Source: Anaerotignum propionicum (GTDB lineage: Bacteria; Bacillota; Clostridia; Lachnospirales; Anaerotignaceae). Taken from it: DNA of 64,000 nt. The translations under genes were made by a program, and so were the position numbers. Location of the stretch: contig NZ_JANGAD010000006.1 of NCBI RefSeq assembly GCF_024461735.1, forward strand, positions 163,739 through 227,738, written 5' to 3'. The notes under the pieces are model-generated. The model was given only the letters and a program-made list of their open reading frames with translations, was not told the origin of the DNA and did no database searches. Positions 44,901-54,592 of this stretch are shown in pieces. Each line of letters opens with the position of its first letter. Within the stretch, counting starts at the first letter, position 1.

Positions 44901-47098
44901 CCTATATTACCTGTTTCGATGTATACACCCTTCCCCATAATAGAGGCCCTTTGTGCTGTCACACCTTGACCGCCACGGATATAAACTGCCCCAGCATTAT
45001 TTGCAATTGTTACAACACCCGGGTTTGCATTTTTGCTATCCGCATTGCCATATGCTCGCACACCAACACCGCCAACATCTGTTGTACCGTTACCACCTTT
45101 CGCGGATAACTTTGCTTCATCTTTTATAACGATTGCTCCACAGTCTGAATAAATTCCATGGGCACCATTTATATAAGCATTCCCTCCTGTAGCAGTAATC
45201 TCTCCAGCTGCAATTGTAATATTATTTGTGGCAGATATTGCTCCGCCTCCTCGGGATGCAGTGGATTTACCACCCCTAGCTTTAATCATACTATTGGTAA
45301 AGACGATATTTCCACCATCGGGGGAAGTCTTGGCAAAAGAAGCAGAAATACCGTTACCTCCACTAGATGCGTTTGATGCTCCACCTTCAGCAGTTACCTT
45401 GCTGTCAATAACTGTTATATTTCCGCTGCTGGTCGAAACACCACTAAAAAAAGATGCCAAAATGCCCGTTCCGCCACCACCACCACTACCTGTGGCTTCA
45501 CCACCATAGGCTTCGACTGTGGCATTATCAATGGTTATATCCCCCCAGCCTATCGTAATTCCATTACCAGCTTCACTAACGGCAGAGTTCCCACCTTTTG
45601 CAATGACTGTAACGCCATCTTCAATAAAAAGCTTTGCCCCTGAGCTATTACCAGTTGTACTAGCGATGATAAGGATACCTTCGCCGCCGTTTCCTTTGCT
45701 GGCACTTCCCCCTGTTACATTCAATGTCCCACTGCCAGTAATCTTTGTTGTGTTATCTTGCTCCGAAGCAATTCCATGTCCATACCAAGGTTTGCTTCCA
45801 TTGCAATTACCGGAGATATTGCATGTACCTGATACATCAATGGTTGCAGAGTCCTTCAAAAGAAGAGCCGTAAATAAATGCCAGTCTTCCATACTGCCTG
45901 TAGGTGCAGTTATATCAATGTTCTTTAAGTTCAATTTAATTTTATTGGATACCACCACTGTGGTTTTTGAACAAACAATTGGCTTACCATCAACTAAATC
46001 ACTCTCAAGGGTAACCTCAGAATCATCTGCCGATTGCACCTCAATTTTGATAGCGGCAGTAGGCGCCTTATGTATGGTAAGGACATCATTAGCCCCCGAT
46101 AATAAAACAGCCTGATCAGAACCTGTCCAGTTATAACCTTCGTTATTGATTTCATAATCAGGAGATTCAATGGGATCTCCACTGCCTGTAATCACACACT
46201 CCGCTTGAATAGCTTCCTTCACATTAATACTCAGTGTTGCTTCAGTTTGGCCGTTTGTCCCAGAACCACTCCATGCATAAGCATATGTCGATGCTCCTGT
46301 TGCAGACGCTGTTAGGGTAACTGCATCACCTTTAAGCACCTTTGCTCCACTGCTAATCGTAGCGCTATTTACAGTGGCACCTATTTTACCGTTAGAGGCA
46401 TTTCCCTCTGTGGAAGCCGAGAATTCCACTGTATAATAGTTCAAAGCTACACTATTATTGTCACCACTAATCACAAGGCTTCTTCCCGTATTGTTTCCGT
46501 TAATATAAATGGTATAGTCTCCATTTTCTACTGAAGCTTCATAAATACCGTCATCGCCTTTGGGCAGTGCAATTCTCCCAGTACCTATTCCCAACTCCAC
46601 GTTTCCTTCTACGTCTGTTAGGGTATCATTTAGATATGTACGAATTGTAGCAGTATAGGTCGCTCCTGGGGGATTCACTGTGAAACTCACATTAAAACCC
46701 TTAGACTCAATTTGACTGCCTGAAACAGTCACCGTAGCCGTATATGTTCCTTGCGTCAACCCAGTTACAGGGGTTACATTGAAACTGGTCTTTCCTTCAA
46801 CAGGAAGAAGACTGGGAATACTCTTTTTAGAAAGCTCAAATGCCTCAGGATTATTCCCTGCTAAGGTCACAGTCAAATCTCCCGTTTCTACCAAGCCGTT
46901 ATTATTAACCCAAGCTTGAGAAAATGGTTGCGTACCATATCCTTCATTGGCAGCATTAAATGTAACATCATTGGCAATCAATTCTATGTTTGCCAACGTA
47001 TCCCCATATGCCTGTAGTGTCATTGTAGGCATAAGCCCTATTGCCATTACCAGTGCGACAAAAATTGCTGTAAATCTTCTTGTTATGTTTTCAGTCAT
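41996..47098 (-). CDS. Giant SLH-domain surface protein (1700 residues)
   Basis: 1700 residues. Signal peptide of about 30 residues (ends LQAYGDT), then a bacterial Ig-like/IPT-type domain (FNVTPVTGLTQGTYTATV), a long right-handed beta-helix-like region with many short imperfect repeats rich in Gly, Ala and Asn (about 300-1000), and beta-sandwich-like domains. Three C-terminal SLH motifs (FLDVNNHWAKASINNMG, FSDVTSAKWYSGYVKT, AVDSAGKCLKAGIVSG) anchor it to the wall. It follows the response regulator and kinase genes on the same strand (128-base gap). Likely a regulated surface or adhesive protein, by inference. Confidence 0.88.
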   Translation of the reverse strand: MTENITRRFTAIFVALVMAIGLMPTMTLQAYGDTLANIELIANDVTFNAANEGYGTQPFSQAWVNNNGLVETGDLTVTLAGNNPEAFELSKKSIPSLLPVEGKTSFNVTPVTGLTQGTYTATVTVSGSQIESKGFNVSFTVNPPGATYTATIRTYLNDTLTDVEGNVELGIGTGRIALPKGDDGIYEASVENGDYTIYINGNNTGRSLVISGDNNSVALNYYTVEFSASTEGNASNGKIGATVNSATISSGAKVLKGDAVTLTASATGASTYAYAWSGSGTNGQTEATLSINVKEAIQAECVITGSGDPIESPDYEINNEGYNWTGSDQAVLLSGANDVLTIHKAPTAAIKIEVQSADDSEVTLESDLVDGKPIVCSKTTVVVSNKIKLNLKNIDITAPTGSMEDWHLFTALLLKDSATIDVSGTCNISGNCNGSKPWYGHGIASEQDNTTKITGSGTLNVTGGSASKGNGGEGILIIASTTGNSSGAKLFIEDGVTVIAKGGNSAVSEAGNGITIGWGDITIDNATVEAYGGEATGSGGGGGTGILASFFSGVSTSSGNITVIDSKVTAEGGASNASSGGNGISASFAKTSPDGGNIVFTNSMIKARGGKSTASRGGGAISATNNITIAAGEITATGGNAYINGAHGIYSDCGAIVIKDEAKLSAKGGNGTTDVGGVGVRAYGNADSKNANPGVVTIANNAGAVYIRGGQGVTAQRASIMGKGVYIETGNIGNVMMEGVVSRSIKNTIDGDDLYLVKVTTDPADTVEIRCEVNGGSYTYRAVADKDGTACLWLPVGAQKVTALEYGDGTLSVVADDISNTVSLSKPGVVTAHDSNELKTYMAAAYVKTINLVSGTTYSYDGAILKRDLTIHGNGATVIVGTGIADTIVKKEGNSVNGPVFLAIENASLNIDNVTLLDESNRILAAINVKTGGSLLLDGVRFEGFFANLESDPYPTSPNMNGNHNNFGVHAEPGAVTTTVQNCTFGATNSFRNAIAIRNGVAVIKDNTFVGTDKPKRQNQSDGFEYAVYLYGGNCTVTGNDMSGYDSILKLLGFHSAGITMCPFYNLDATITGNRLHHNARGFDGVGSYHDYSYPAEVKLNGIKLTTSEEGFKIGQILKDTNTFADNGDGDIAIMLDQDDNYIDSKTGIEYGPPVYFSPLLKVDSTTSKGATLSFDSGVWATATVRNAKSIGMQVSDDNGVTWKAASVEGTINASSKSISVGLEEGKIYLLRSVMIITANTIPVGSSVSVRGDFTCYSNQVSVTTPKKGGSGSSGGGSPTEQSGGVPVIVNGETKTAGTAQTAKDKDGRTITTVTVDSEKLESILASKESGATVVIPVTGKADAAAGVLTGEMVKNMEKREATLVIKTETATYSLPAEQINIQAVSQQLGKDVALKDIAVSVIISEPSKQMSSLVEQASNHGGFTPVMAAVDFTVTCSYGGRAVDVSSFNAYVERTIAIPNGVDPTKITTGIVVNPDGTTRHVPTRVTVIDNKYYAVINSLTNSTYSVVWNPVTFLDVNNHWAKASINNMGSRMVVGGVGEGNYEPDRDMTRAEFAAIMVRALGLEPDVGVDSFSDVTSAKWYSGYVKTATTYGIIKGYSDSAFGPDDKITREQAMAMLARAMKITGLKTEMTEKEGEALISMFTDSASVSSFAVDSAGKCLKAGIVSGRGKNTLMPKAYITRAEVAAMIERLLQKSDLI

Positions 47099-47226
47099 AT
47101 TTTATCCCCCTACCCATTTGTCGTGAAACCTTCTTCTTAAGGAATATTATATCGACTGATTCTCGCAAAAATCTCGCAAAAACGACATGCAAGAAGATAA
47201 TTAATATTGTTTGTCCGTGTATTTTT

Positions 47227-48333
47227 CTACTCCATTTCTATGGATTCAAAAAGTTTTGTAATACTTCTTTGAGGCTTGATTTTCAATTCTTCTTGTAATA
47301 TTTTCTCATACTCAATATAATGCTTTGCCGCTTTTACAGAATCTCCTGTTTTCTTGTATAACGTCATCAGCATAAATGTTACATTCTCTTCAAAAGGATT
47401 TTTGCGGTAAGCCTTCTTCAGCATACTCTCTGCCTCGTACAGCATTCCCACCTGGATATATTTTTCAGTCAGACGCAATAGTGTATCAATCTCCCAAAGT
47501 TGTAATAACTCCCGTTCTTGTTCTACCCAAGACCATCCCTCAGGTGAAAGATACTCACCATCAAACAGCTGGAGCGCCTCTTCCAATGTTTCAATAGTAT
47601 CTGAGCCACCTCTTTTTTTCATTTTCTCTTCTATCAATAAACGGTCATACCAAACGTCTCCTAAACTCAGGCAGTAGTGACCTGATATATGAATCTGCTC
47701 AGATCCAACACCATACTCTCGCAGTGTTTTTTTAATATGATAAATACAATTATGTAGCTGTGAAATGGCCCGATCAAAGGCATAGTCATTCCACAGTTCA
47801 TCAATAATCCGACTTTTTGACATCGTAACACCTGCATGATTCAGTAAAAATGCAAAAAGCTCTTTTTCTTTCTCTGTGCGCCATTTGATAGGCTTCTTAT
47901 CCCGCCACCCCAAGCGAAGACCACCCATACACCTTATTTCTAAGACTTCATTCAGAATTTGTGGCTTCTTTTCGTTATCCTTAACCAGCCTGCCAATTGT
48001 TCGATCCAGCCGTTCTCTTGAAACTGGCTTAAGGAGATAATCCATGGCTTCCACCCGAAAAGCTTCAAAAGCATATTGCTCATAAGCAGTGACAAAAATG
48101 ATCTTCGTTTCAATGGTTTTTTCCCAAAGCTTATTACTTATAGTCATTCCATCAATTCCGGGCATGTTAATATCGATAAACACTGCATGGGGTCTCAACC
48201 TTTCCACCATCTCCATACCTTCCACGGGATTCAAATATTTCCCCACTATTTGAACCAGAGGATAAGCCCCCAATAAAAATTCCATTTCCAGCAAGGCTGG
48301 CTCTTCATCATCTATCAGTATTACATTTATCAT
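47227..48333 (-). CDS. Response regulator with BTAD/SARP-like output domain
   Basis: 368 residues. Receiver domain: IDDEEPALLEMEF, phospho-acceptor Asp in FIDINMPGIDG (about 54), VTAYEQYAFEAF, LLKPVSRERLDR. The output domain has a winged helix (EIRCMGGLRLGW, TMSKSRIIDELW) followed by a bacterial transcriptional activator domain (BTAD) of helical repeats (SWVEQERELLQLWEIDTLLRL). This combination resembles SARP-type activators rather than LytTR. AGGAGG before the ATG. Lies 12 bases after the kinase gene and upstream of the SLH gene, its likely target. Confidence 0.88.
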   Translation of the reverse strand: MINVILIDDEEPALLEMEFLLGAYPLVQIVGKYLNPVEGMEMVERLRPHAVFIDINMPGIDGMTISNKLWEKTIETKIIFVTAYEQYAFEAFRVEAMDYLLKPVSRERLDRTIGRLVKDNEKKPQILNEVLEIRCMGGLRLGWRDKKPIKWRTEKEKELFAFLLNHAGVTMSKSRIIDELWNDYAFDRAISQLHNCIYHIKKTLREYGVGSEQIHISGHYCLSLGDVWYDRLLIEEKMKKRGGSDTIETLEEALQLFDGEYLSPEGWSWVEQERELLQLWEIDTLLRLTEKYIQVGMLYEAESMLKKAYRKNPFEENVTFMLMTLYKKTGDSVKAAKHYIEYEKILQEELKIKPQRSITKLFESIEME

Positions 48334-48345
48334 TGCGCCCTCCTG

Positions 48346-50175
48346 TTAAATGTAGGTACACCACTTAATTTCTGTGCCTTCATCTTCTTTGCTTGTCATC
48401 TCTATCCCCTGCTTATAAAGTCTGCGCAGCCTAGAATCTATGTTTGATAACCCAATATGATTTGTGTTTCCAGCAAGGATATTCTCAAGCTTTGCTTTAT
48501 CCATTCCCACCCCATTATCCTTTACAGAAAAAAACAATGTCTTTCCTTCTCTAGAAATCTGAATATCTACAGTTCCCCCTTCTGCCTTTGGCAATACACC
48601 ATGGATGATTGCATTTTCGATAATTGGCTGTAACACTAAAATTGGTACTTTTAAATTGTAAATATCCCCTTTAATATGAAAATCTACATCCAAACGATTG
48701 CCAAATCGAGCCTTTTCTATGGCAATATATGCCTTGGCCAGTTCAATTTCATGCTCTAAGGTTACCAATTGTTCAGAGCTTTTGAAATCAAAGCTTTTTC
48801 GCAGATATTGACCGAAATCTATCAGCAAATCTCTTGCCCGCTCACCATCAAAGCGGGAAACAGAAATGATAGTATTAATGGTATTATATAAAAAATGGGG
48901 TTTTATTTGTGCCTGTAAAAGCATCATCTCGGCAGAAGCTTTACTATCAAAATAAGTTTTTATCCTCTGGGCTTGTGTTATCATTTGAATCATAAGGGCA
49001 ACCAAAGAACTCCAATAAAATATTTCCTTCATAGGGCTATCTATGCTGTTTGTCAAGTATAAAATATCGTGAAGATAACCAAACAGTAGGAAAGAAATAC
49101 TGATTATGTTCAATTGCCAGTTTTTATAGCCTTTCCTTGCACCAATTAAAATAATAATGCAAACCACAAGTATGGCGATGCATTCACTCAAATTCGATAC
49201 AAAAGCAAATTTTGTATAGTACACCGGATTCACGAAAATATATATTGTTTGGAACACAATCATGATACATAAATATATTCTGGAGGCTATTCTAGAGAAT
49301 CCTGATGGAAACAATTCATGCATAAACATAAGCAAAAAGAACGTCAGCCAACCTGTAGCTCCATACCAAATACTGATTACACAACGAAAGGGAATACTGG
49401 AATGAAACAGAAGAAACTCTCCAACTGTATCTACACTGATCGCAGCCGAGAATGCTAGGAGAGAGAAGTAGAGGGTATATTTCAGCTCTCTGATCAGAAA
49501 AAAGATTGCCATATAGAATAACGCAATAATGATTAATACTCCAATCAAGAAGGTCTCTCTACCCACAAGCATATTTTCATAATTTTGTATCTGTTCTGCC
49601 TGTCCAAGGGAAAGGCTATCCCATAGACCACCTCTTGCATAGTGAAAATTAGAAACCTGAATGATAATATCAAATTCCTTATTTGGAACGGGAAATATCC
49701 CGCTTTGGGGATGATAAACGCCTTTTTCCCCTTTCCCGTCGGTGCTTACTGTTCCTGCACCAATCAAATAGGTATCATCAATAAATATCTGATAGGCACT
49801 AGAAACAGTTTTTAATCTCAGCGCTAAAAGGGTTCCTTTGGCAAGATTTGTTTGAACCCTAAGCCGATATGTGGCAAAGCCTTTGCCGGATAATTCCGTT
49901 TGATTCATTACATAGTTATCCCAGGTTTCTGGCACAAGGACAAAATTATTCTCCTCATTTTCTTTGAAATCACTATAATTTAATAGCCGATTCCAGTAAA
50001 AATCCCATTCCCCGTCCAGCAAAATAATACCTGAATTGGCAAAATCCCAGTTCCTCAAATCCAGAACACCTTGCTCAGCCCTTGGTGCAGAAGCTGTGGT
50101 ACTGCACCCTGTGGATGTTAAAATCAGAATAAGTCCTAAAATAATAAAAGATATTCTCTTTGCAATTCCATGCAT
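48346..50175 (-). CDS. 7TMR-DISM sensor histidine kinase (LytS-type HisK)
   Basis: 609 residues from the ATG at 50175, with GGGGAG 7 bases upstream. The N-terminus is a lipoprotein-like signal (lipobox LTSTGC, Cys24). An external 7TMR-DISM extracellular domain follows (WDFYWNRLLN, GVYHPQSGIFPVP), then seven membrane helices (about 210-400). The cytoplasmic His_kinase domain has the motif QAQIKPHFLYNTINTI and a degenerate ATPase domain with VLQPIIENAIIHG and VKDNGVGMD. It senses an unknown external ligand and phosphorylates the response regulator downstream. Confidence 0.87.
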   Translation of the reverse strand: MHGIAKRISFIILGLILILTSTGCSTTASAPRAEQGVLDLRNWDFANSGIILLDGEWDFYWNRLLNYSDFKENEENNFVLVPETWDNYVMNQTELSGKGFATYRLRVQTNLAKGTLLALRLKTVSSAYQIFIDDTYLIGAGTVSTDGKGEKGVYHPQSGIFPVPNKEFDIIIQVSNFHYARGGLWDSLSLGQAEQIQNYENMLVGRETFLIGVLIIIALFYMAIFFLIRELKYTLYFSLLAFSAAISVDTVGEFLLFHSSIPFRCVISIWYGATGWLTFFLLMFMHELFPSGFSRIASRIYLCIMIVFQTIYIFVNPVYYTKFAFVSNLSECIAILVVCIIILIGARKGYKNWQLNIISISFLLFGYLHDILYLTNSIDSPMKEIFYWSSLVALMIQMITQAQRIKTYFDSKASAEMMLLQAQIKPHFLYNTINTIISVSRFDGERARDLLIDFGQYLRKSFDFKSSEQLVTLEHEIELAKAYIAIEKARFGNRLDVDFHIKGDIYNLKVPILVLQPIIENAIIHGVLPKAEGGTVDIQISREGKTLFFSVKDNGVGMDKAKLENILAGNTNHIGLSNIDSRLRRLYKQGIEMTSKEDEGTEIKWCTYI

Positions 50176-50379
50176 ACTCTTGCTCCCCATTTTCAAACTG
50201 AACAATACTTCAGTATCTGCTTTCTTCATATTTCTTGTTAATTTGAAATACTATTTTATTCATCATACAACGTTTACCCCACATAACGCAACGAGCAGCT
50301 TAACAAAATAACACGTAATCAAAATAAGAATAAGGAAACAAGAAAAACCGTAATTTAACTCATATACATTTACAAATAA

Positions 50380-50416
50380 ATACCGACTATATCATCCAAT
50401 GGAATATAGTCGGTTT
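50380..50416 (-). terminator. Terminator after the PQQ-type dehydrogenase gene
   Basis: ACCGACTATAT (50382-50392) and ATATAGTCGGT (50404-50414), an 11-bp perfect stem. It lies about 110 bases after the minus-strand stop at 50527. The neighbouring bases hold no gene. Confidence 0.65.
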
Positions 50417-50526
50417 ATCAATTCTTTACTTTGTTTATACCAGAAAATGGTCCATTACCAGAAATATCTTGGTTATCAAACAATGCCATACTAACATGAA
50501 TTAATAACCCTATACCCAATTATATC

Positions 50527-51552
50527 TCAGATGTCCGGTGATATTTGGATTATCTTATCATCCCCAAAATGAATAATCCCTCTACCGTCCTTATTGCTTG
50601 TTGTAATGTAAATAGTACCGTCATTTGCCTGATATACTTCCCTTAGTCGTCCGAAGGTGTCCAGTAATAATGGCTCTACATCAATCACCTGTGTCCCAGT
50701 CTCATCGAAGGTAATTGCCAAAAGTCCATTTCCCCGTAACATGGATACCAATAATTGTCCCTTTCTCGGACCACTGTTAATAAATGCAGCTCCACCTGGG
50801 GCCCATGTTTCATTCTCACTCTGTAAAATAGGCTCGATAAAATCAGAACCTTCCAATTTCATATCGCCAAAAACTATAGGCCATCCATAATTTCCACCCG
50901 GTACAATCAGATTAATTTCATCATGATCTGTTTCCCCATGATCTGTGGCGTATAACATATTTTTATCGTTCCAAGCCAGACCTTGGGGGTTTCTCAATCC
51001 TAAAGCATAAACAGGTGAACCCGGAAAAGGATTGTCGGGGGGAATGCTTCCGTCTGTTCCAATCCGCAGAATTTTTCCAGCAAGATTATTCACATCTTGG
51101 GCTTGATCACGAATTCCTCCATCACCGGTAGTGATATACAGATAACCATCCGGTCCAATTTTTATTCTTCCACCATTATGAAAACGTCCCCCGGGAATCC
51201 TATCTAAAAGTATATCTTCCTTGATAGCAGTATCGCCTACTACATGCATTCGTACCACTCTGTTGTAAAACGATCCTTTTTCTCCATATGTATACATAAC
51301 ATAAATATACCCATTTGAAAGAAAATCCCTGTCCAATGCAAGCCCCATTAGCCCCCCTTCTCCGCTGCTGATAAAGGGTAGCACGAATGTACGTACCGGC
51401 ACAGGATTTAATGTACCATTTGTTATAACACGCAGGTTCCCATCACGCTCTGTAAAAAAAATCCTGCCGTCTTCACTTATATCTATTGACCACGGTATAT
51501 TTAAGTATTCTACAATACTTTGAACTTGATTAGGCTCTTTGTTAATCATCAT
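50527..51552 (-). CDS. PQQ-dependent sugar dehydrogenase-like beta-propeller
   Basis: 341 residues. The family signatures LNIPWSIDISEDGRIFFTER, GEGGLMGLALDRDF, GGRFHNGGRIKIGPDGYLYI and TGDGGIRDQAQD mark the soluble glucose/sorbosone dehydrogenase (Asd/YliI) family, which uses PQQ and acts outside the cytoplasm. No signal peptide is present and no PQQ synthesis genes are near, so in this anaerobe its activity is uncertain. It may have a different cofactor or be a binding protein. GGGGAG precedes two adjacent ATGs. Confidence 0.8.
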   Translation of the reverse strand: MMINKEPNQVQSIVEYLNIPWSIDISEDGRIFFTERDGNLRVITNGTLNPVPVRTFVLPFISSGEGGLMGLALDRDFLSNGYIYVMYTYGEKGSFYNRVVRMHVVGDTAIKEDILLDRIPGGRFHNGGRIKIGPDGYLYITTGDGGIRDQAQDVNNLAGKILRIGTDGSIPPDNPFPGSPVYALGLRNPQGLAWNDKNMLYATDHGETDHDEINLIVPGGNYGWPIVFGDMKLEGSDFIEPILQSENETWAPGGAAFINSGPRKGQLLVSMLRGNGLLAITFDETGTQVIDVEPLLLDTFGRLREVYQANDGTIYITTSNKDGRGIIHFGDDKIIQISPDI

Positions 51553-51782
51553 TTTCTCCCCAATCTTTTTTATCGCTTCTCCCTGCTATATTCCTATCAT
51601 TATATTTAATGAAAAACTGAATCATGTGTTAAATTTGTTTTCATACCATGGATGCTTAAATCTAGAGACCCTCTTTATGCAAACTCAAACATTTTATAAG
51701 AATGGGTTATTTACAACAGGGTATAAGCCAAGTTAGAACATTCATATTCTTTACTATGAAAACAATGATAGGGAGAGGTCCC

Positions 51783-51974
51783 ATGAGAAAAAGTAAAATT
51801 AAGAATGTCGTGGTACACAAAGTGGCACCCAGCGACATGCAACTTCTTTCCGATAAAATGAGTGCATTCCATGCTGAAATTATAGAAAGAAAACTAAAAC
51901 AATCCGGTCTATCGAAGAAAAGCAAATTGGAAGTTTTGGATAAAATCATAAACAACCTGAAATCTGATAAATAA
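51783..51974 (+). CDS. Small basic protein in element 2
   Basis: 63 residues starting MRKSKIKNVVVHKVAPSDMQ, with a helical C-terminal half (AFHAEIIERKLKQSGLSK). GGGAGAGG lies just before the ATG. Not recognised. As with the basic protein in element 1, it could be a DNA-binding directionality factor, though it is 2.6 kb from the recombinase. Confidence 0.5.
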   Translation: MRKSKIKNVVVHKVAPSDMQLLSDKMSAFHAEIIERKLKQSGLSKKSKLEVLDKIINNLKSDK

Positions 51975-52055
51975 ACAAAATCTCCCTATCAAAAGCAATT
52001 TTTAAAACTGTTAAAATACAAATATCCCAAAATTCTCTAGATTGTTGGGCAAAAT

Positions 52056-52097
52056 AAAGGACGACTCTTATAAATTAAGGAGTCGTCCTTTATTTTT
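52056..52097. terminator. Bidirectional terminator
   Basis: AAAGGACGACTC (52056-52067) and GAGTCGTCCTTT (52080-52091), a perfect 12-bp stem followed by ATTTTTT. It lies between the small plus-strand gene and the convergent chemotaxis receptor. Confidence 0.85.
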
Positions 52098-52149
52098 TAT
52101 AGCTTTATAAGGTAAAATCGGTTCCCTTTTTGCCTTGTTCCTTTATAAA

Positions 52150-53946
52150 TCAGTATTTTGCAAAATGGTCTGATTCATAGAAATAGGAATCTCTGCCCTG
52201 CTTTTCCTCACTTAAGAAGCTACTGTCACGTCCAAACAGCTTAAAATTTTCTGTTTCATTGCATAACTTAAATTTTCCAATCTCTTGTTGCAATACTTGC
52301 GCCTGTGCAGCAAGCTCTTCGCTGGAGGCAGAGCTCTCCTCTGCAGTTGCAGCATTGGTTTGCACCACTGCTGAAACTTGAGAAAGCCCCTCATTGATTT
52401 GCTCGATGGCCAATGTTTGCTCTGTTGATGCAGTTTCAATTTCATGAATCGCCGTTACAACCATGTTGGTTTTTTCGCCTACCCCATTCAAAAGCTTCCG
52501 CGTTTCTTCCGCAAGCTGCTCTCCCTCAGAAACTATGGATACAGATTTCTCAATCAGATGAGAGGTCTGTTTCGCAGCTTCCGCAGATTTCGCAGCAAGA
52601 TTACGTACCTCATCCGCCACCACAGCAAAACCTTTGCCTGCATTTCCAGCACGAGCCGCCTCAACTGCTGCATTTAATGCCAGAATATTGGTTTGGAAAG
52701 CGATGTCTTCTACAAGTTTGGAAATTTTAGAAATCTCCTGGGAAGACTGACCAATTTCCTGCATGGCATTATTCAATCTGTTCATATGCTCATTACTGGA
52801 TGAAACCCCTTGGGCTGCTTGTTGCACATATTCTCCTGCTTTTTGCACACTGGAAGAATTCAAAATGGCCTGTTCAGAAACACTAATTGCAGAAGCTGTC
52901 AGCTCCTCAATTGTCGCCGCCTGCTCCGTTGAACCGGAGGCTAATGCCTGGGCACCATCAGAAACCTGACCCGCACCAATACCCACCTGTTCTGCTGTAA
53001 TTGATACTGAGGAAATGAGCCCGTGCAGCTTTTCAACCAAGTCTGTCAACGCTTTCCCCATAATATCTGCTTCTGAGCGAATGGTAATTTTAGTAGTTAA
53101 GTCACCATTTGCAATCATTCTTGTTTTCTGTGCCTGCTCGTCCGTGCTAAGTACCAACTGGTCAAATGCTCTGGCAAACTCGCCAACCTCATCCTTCCGT
53201 GATGCCCATTTTATTCCATCCTCTCCAGCAACCTTTTTTACACCTAAGTCACCCACGGCAACCATACCGGCAATGGTCGCATACTTTTGCATGGGCTTCC
53301 CTATGCTATCAGCTATGTATTTGCTCAAGAAAGCGGAAATAATAAACGATACAATCATAACAGCAAGCATAACAAACAGTTCCACCCATGCCATTGATTT
53401 ATTCATAGCAAGCTTTTCTTTTGCCATAGTATCGTTGTACTCAGATAAAGATTGAAATGCATTGGATGCATTTTGTGAGCTAGATGCCGCTTTTTCAATT
53501 AATATCAACAAGTTTTCCTTTGTTTCTCCTGACCTTGCTACTGCTAAAATTTCATCTGCAACTTTTTTGTAGCTTTCAAAGGCTTCCTGAGTCTTATCGA
53601 AATTTTGTTGATCCTGACTGTTGGAAATGGTTTTTGCATATGAATCTAAATGGCCTTGGGTACTTTCCAAGTCACTTGAAATTTGTTGGCAACGCTTTTC
53701 TTTCTCTGTGTCATAATAAACATAGAGATAAACAATGGATCTTCTCAAATCTTTAAATGAACTTTCCGCCTCTAAGGAATGCACCATTCCCATTGTGGTT
53801 TGATCATATGTTTTCTGCTGTCCTTGAATCATGCCTGCAATGCTCATAATACCAACAATGCCAATGATAACGCCAAGAAAGGATGTAAATAAAAATCCTG
53901 TTCTCAATTTATTAGAAATTATTAAATTTTCATACCACTGCTTCAT
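52150..53946 (-). CDS. Methyl-accepting chemotaxis protein (in element 2)
   Basis: 598 residues. TM1 at about 13-35, an external helical-bundle sensor region, TM2 at about 190-212, HAMP, and signalling helices with the tip [40 protein letters not shown]. The last 30 residues ([24 protein letters not shown]) form an unusual acidic and aromatic tail not shared by the chromosomal receptor at 11585. Stands alone, with a terminator downstream. The sensed ligand is unknown. Confidence 0.93.
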   Translation of the reverse strand: MKQWYENLIISNKLRTGFLFTSFLGVIIGIVGIMSIAGMIQGQQKTYDQTTMGMVHSLEAESSFKDLRRSIVYLYVYYDTEKEKRCQQISSDLESTQGHLDSYAKTISNSQDQQNFDKTQEAFESYKKVADEILAVARSGETKENLLILIEKAASSSQNASNAFQSLSEYNDTMAKEKLAMNKSMAWVELFVMLAVMIVSFIISAFLSKYIADSIGKPMQKYATIAGMVAVGDLGVKKVAGEDGIKWASRKDEVGEFARAFDQLVLSTDEQAQKTRMIANGDLTTKITIRSEADIMGKALTDLVEKLHGLISSVSITAEQVGIGAGQVSDGAQALASGSTEQAATIEELTASAISVSEQAILNSSSVQKAGEYVQQAAQGVSSSNEHMNRLNNAMQEIGQSSQEISKISKLVEDIAFQTNILALNAAVEAARAGNAGKGFAVVADEVRNLAAKSAEAAKQTSHLIEKSVSIVSEGEQLAEETRKLLNGVGEKTNMVVTAIHEIETASTEQTLAIEQINEGLSQVSAVVQTNAATAEESSASSEELAAQAQVLQQEIGKFKLCNETENFKLFGRDSSFLSEEKQGRDSYFYESDHFAKY

Positions 53947-53999
53947 ATAAGTATCTCCCCTCTTCTTAAATGTCTCATGGAATCATTTCACCCATACTT

Positions 54000-54592
54000 T
54001 TAATACCTTCTCTAAAAGTAATTTTTCAAATAATATTTACTATTTTCTCTTGAGATTTTGAATTTTTCCATGCTATATCCCTACACAATCGATTCTTACT
54101 CTAACAATTTTAAATCTGTGATACTCTCATCGTCTATTAATTTTAATATCTCTCCTTTTTAAAAATCTACATTCCTTTTTAACAAATCATTTGTTAAATG
54201 ATGTTTCGACAATTTTCTGCCAATAATTACATCTTCCTTATATTTTACCTCATAATGACCATCTTAAAATAGTGTCAAGTGTCACAATTTTAAAAAAATT
54301 ACTTAATTACAAAATTGTAAGTAATAAAATAACAAACACTATTCTTATATTGATTTTTAAAGTTGTGCCTTTAGGCAACTTTTTATTACTGTCATCCCCT
54401 TTGAATGTATATAAATATCTTAGTGAAAGAAAACTTTCATAGAGAAGCCCTCTTTTAAAGATGAAAAGGTATATCCAGATCAAAAAGTAAAAAGCTTTTA
54501 GCCCCGCTTATTTACATAAGGGCTTCATGTTGAAATCAAAAGAAATTATCTTTTAACAACAAAATTATAAAATATGAAAGGTGGTGACTAAA
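54000..54592. other. Long gap before recombinase 2
   Basis: AT-rich. It holds a hairpin GTTGTGCC-TTTA-GGCAAC followed by five T residues (54362-54383), with the same GCCTTTAGGC loop block as the hydrogenase leader hairpin. Otherwise no supported gene. Confidence 0.5.

Noticed and set aside
45158..46115. Plus-strand open frames opposite the giant SLH gene
   Set aside because: They are antisense shadows of the repeat-rich beta-helix coding region with no ribosome sites.
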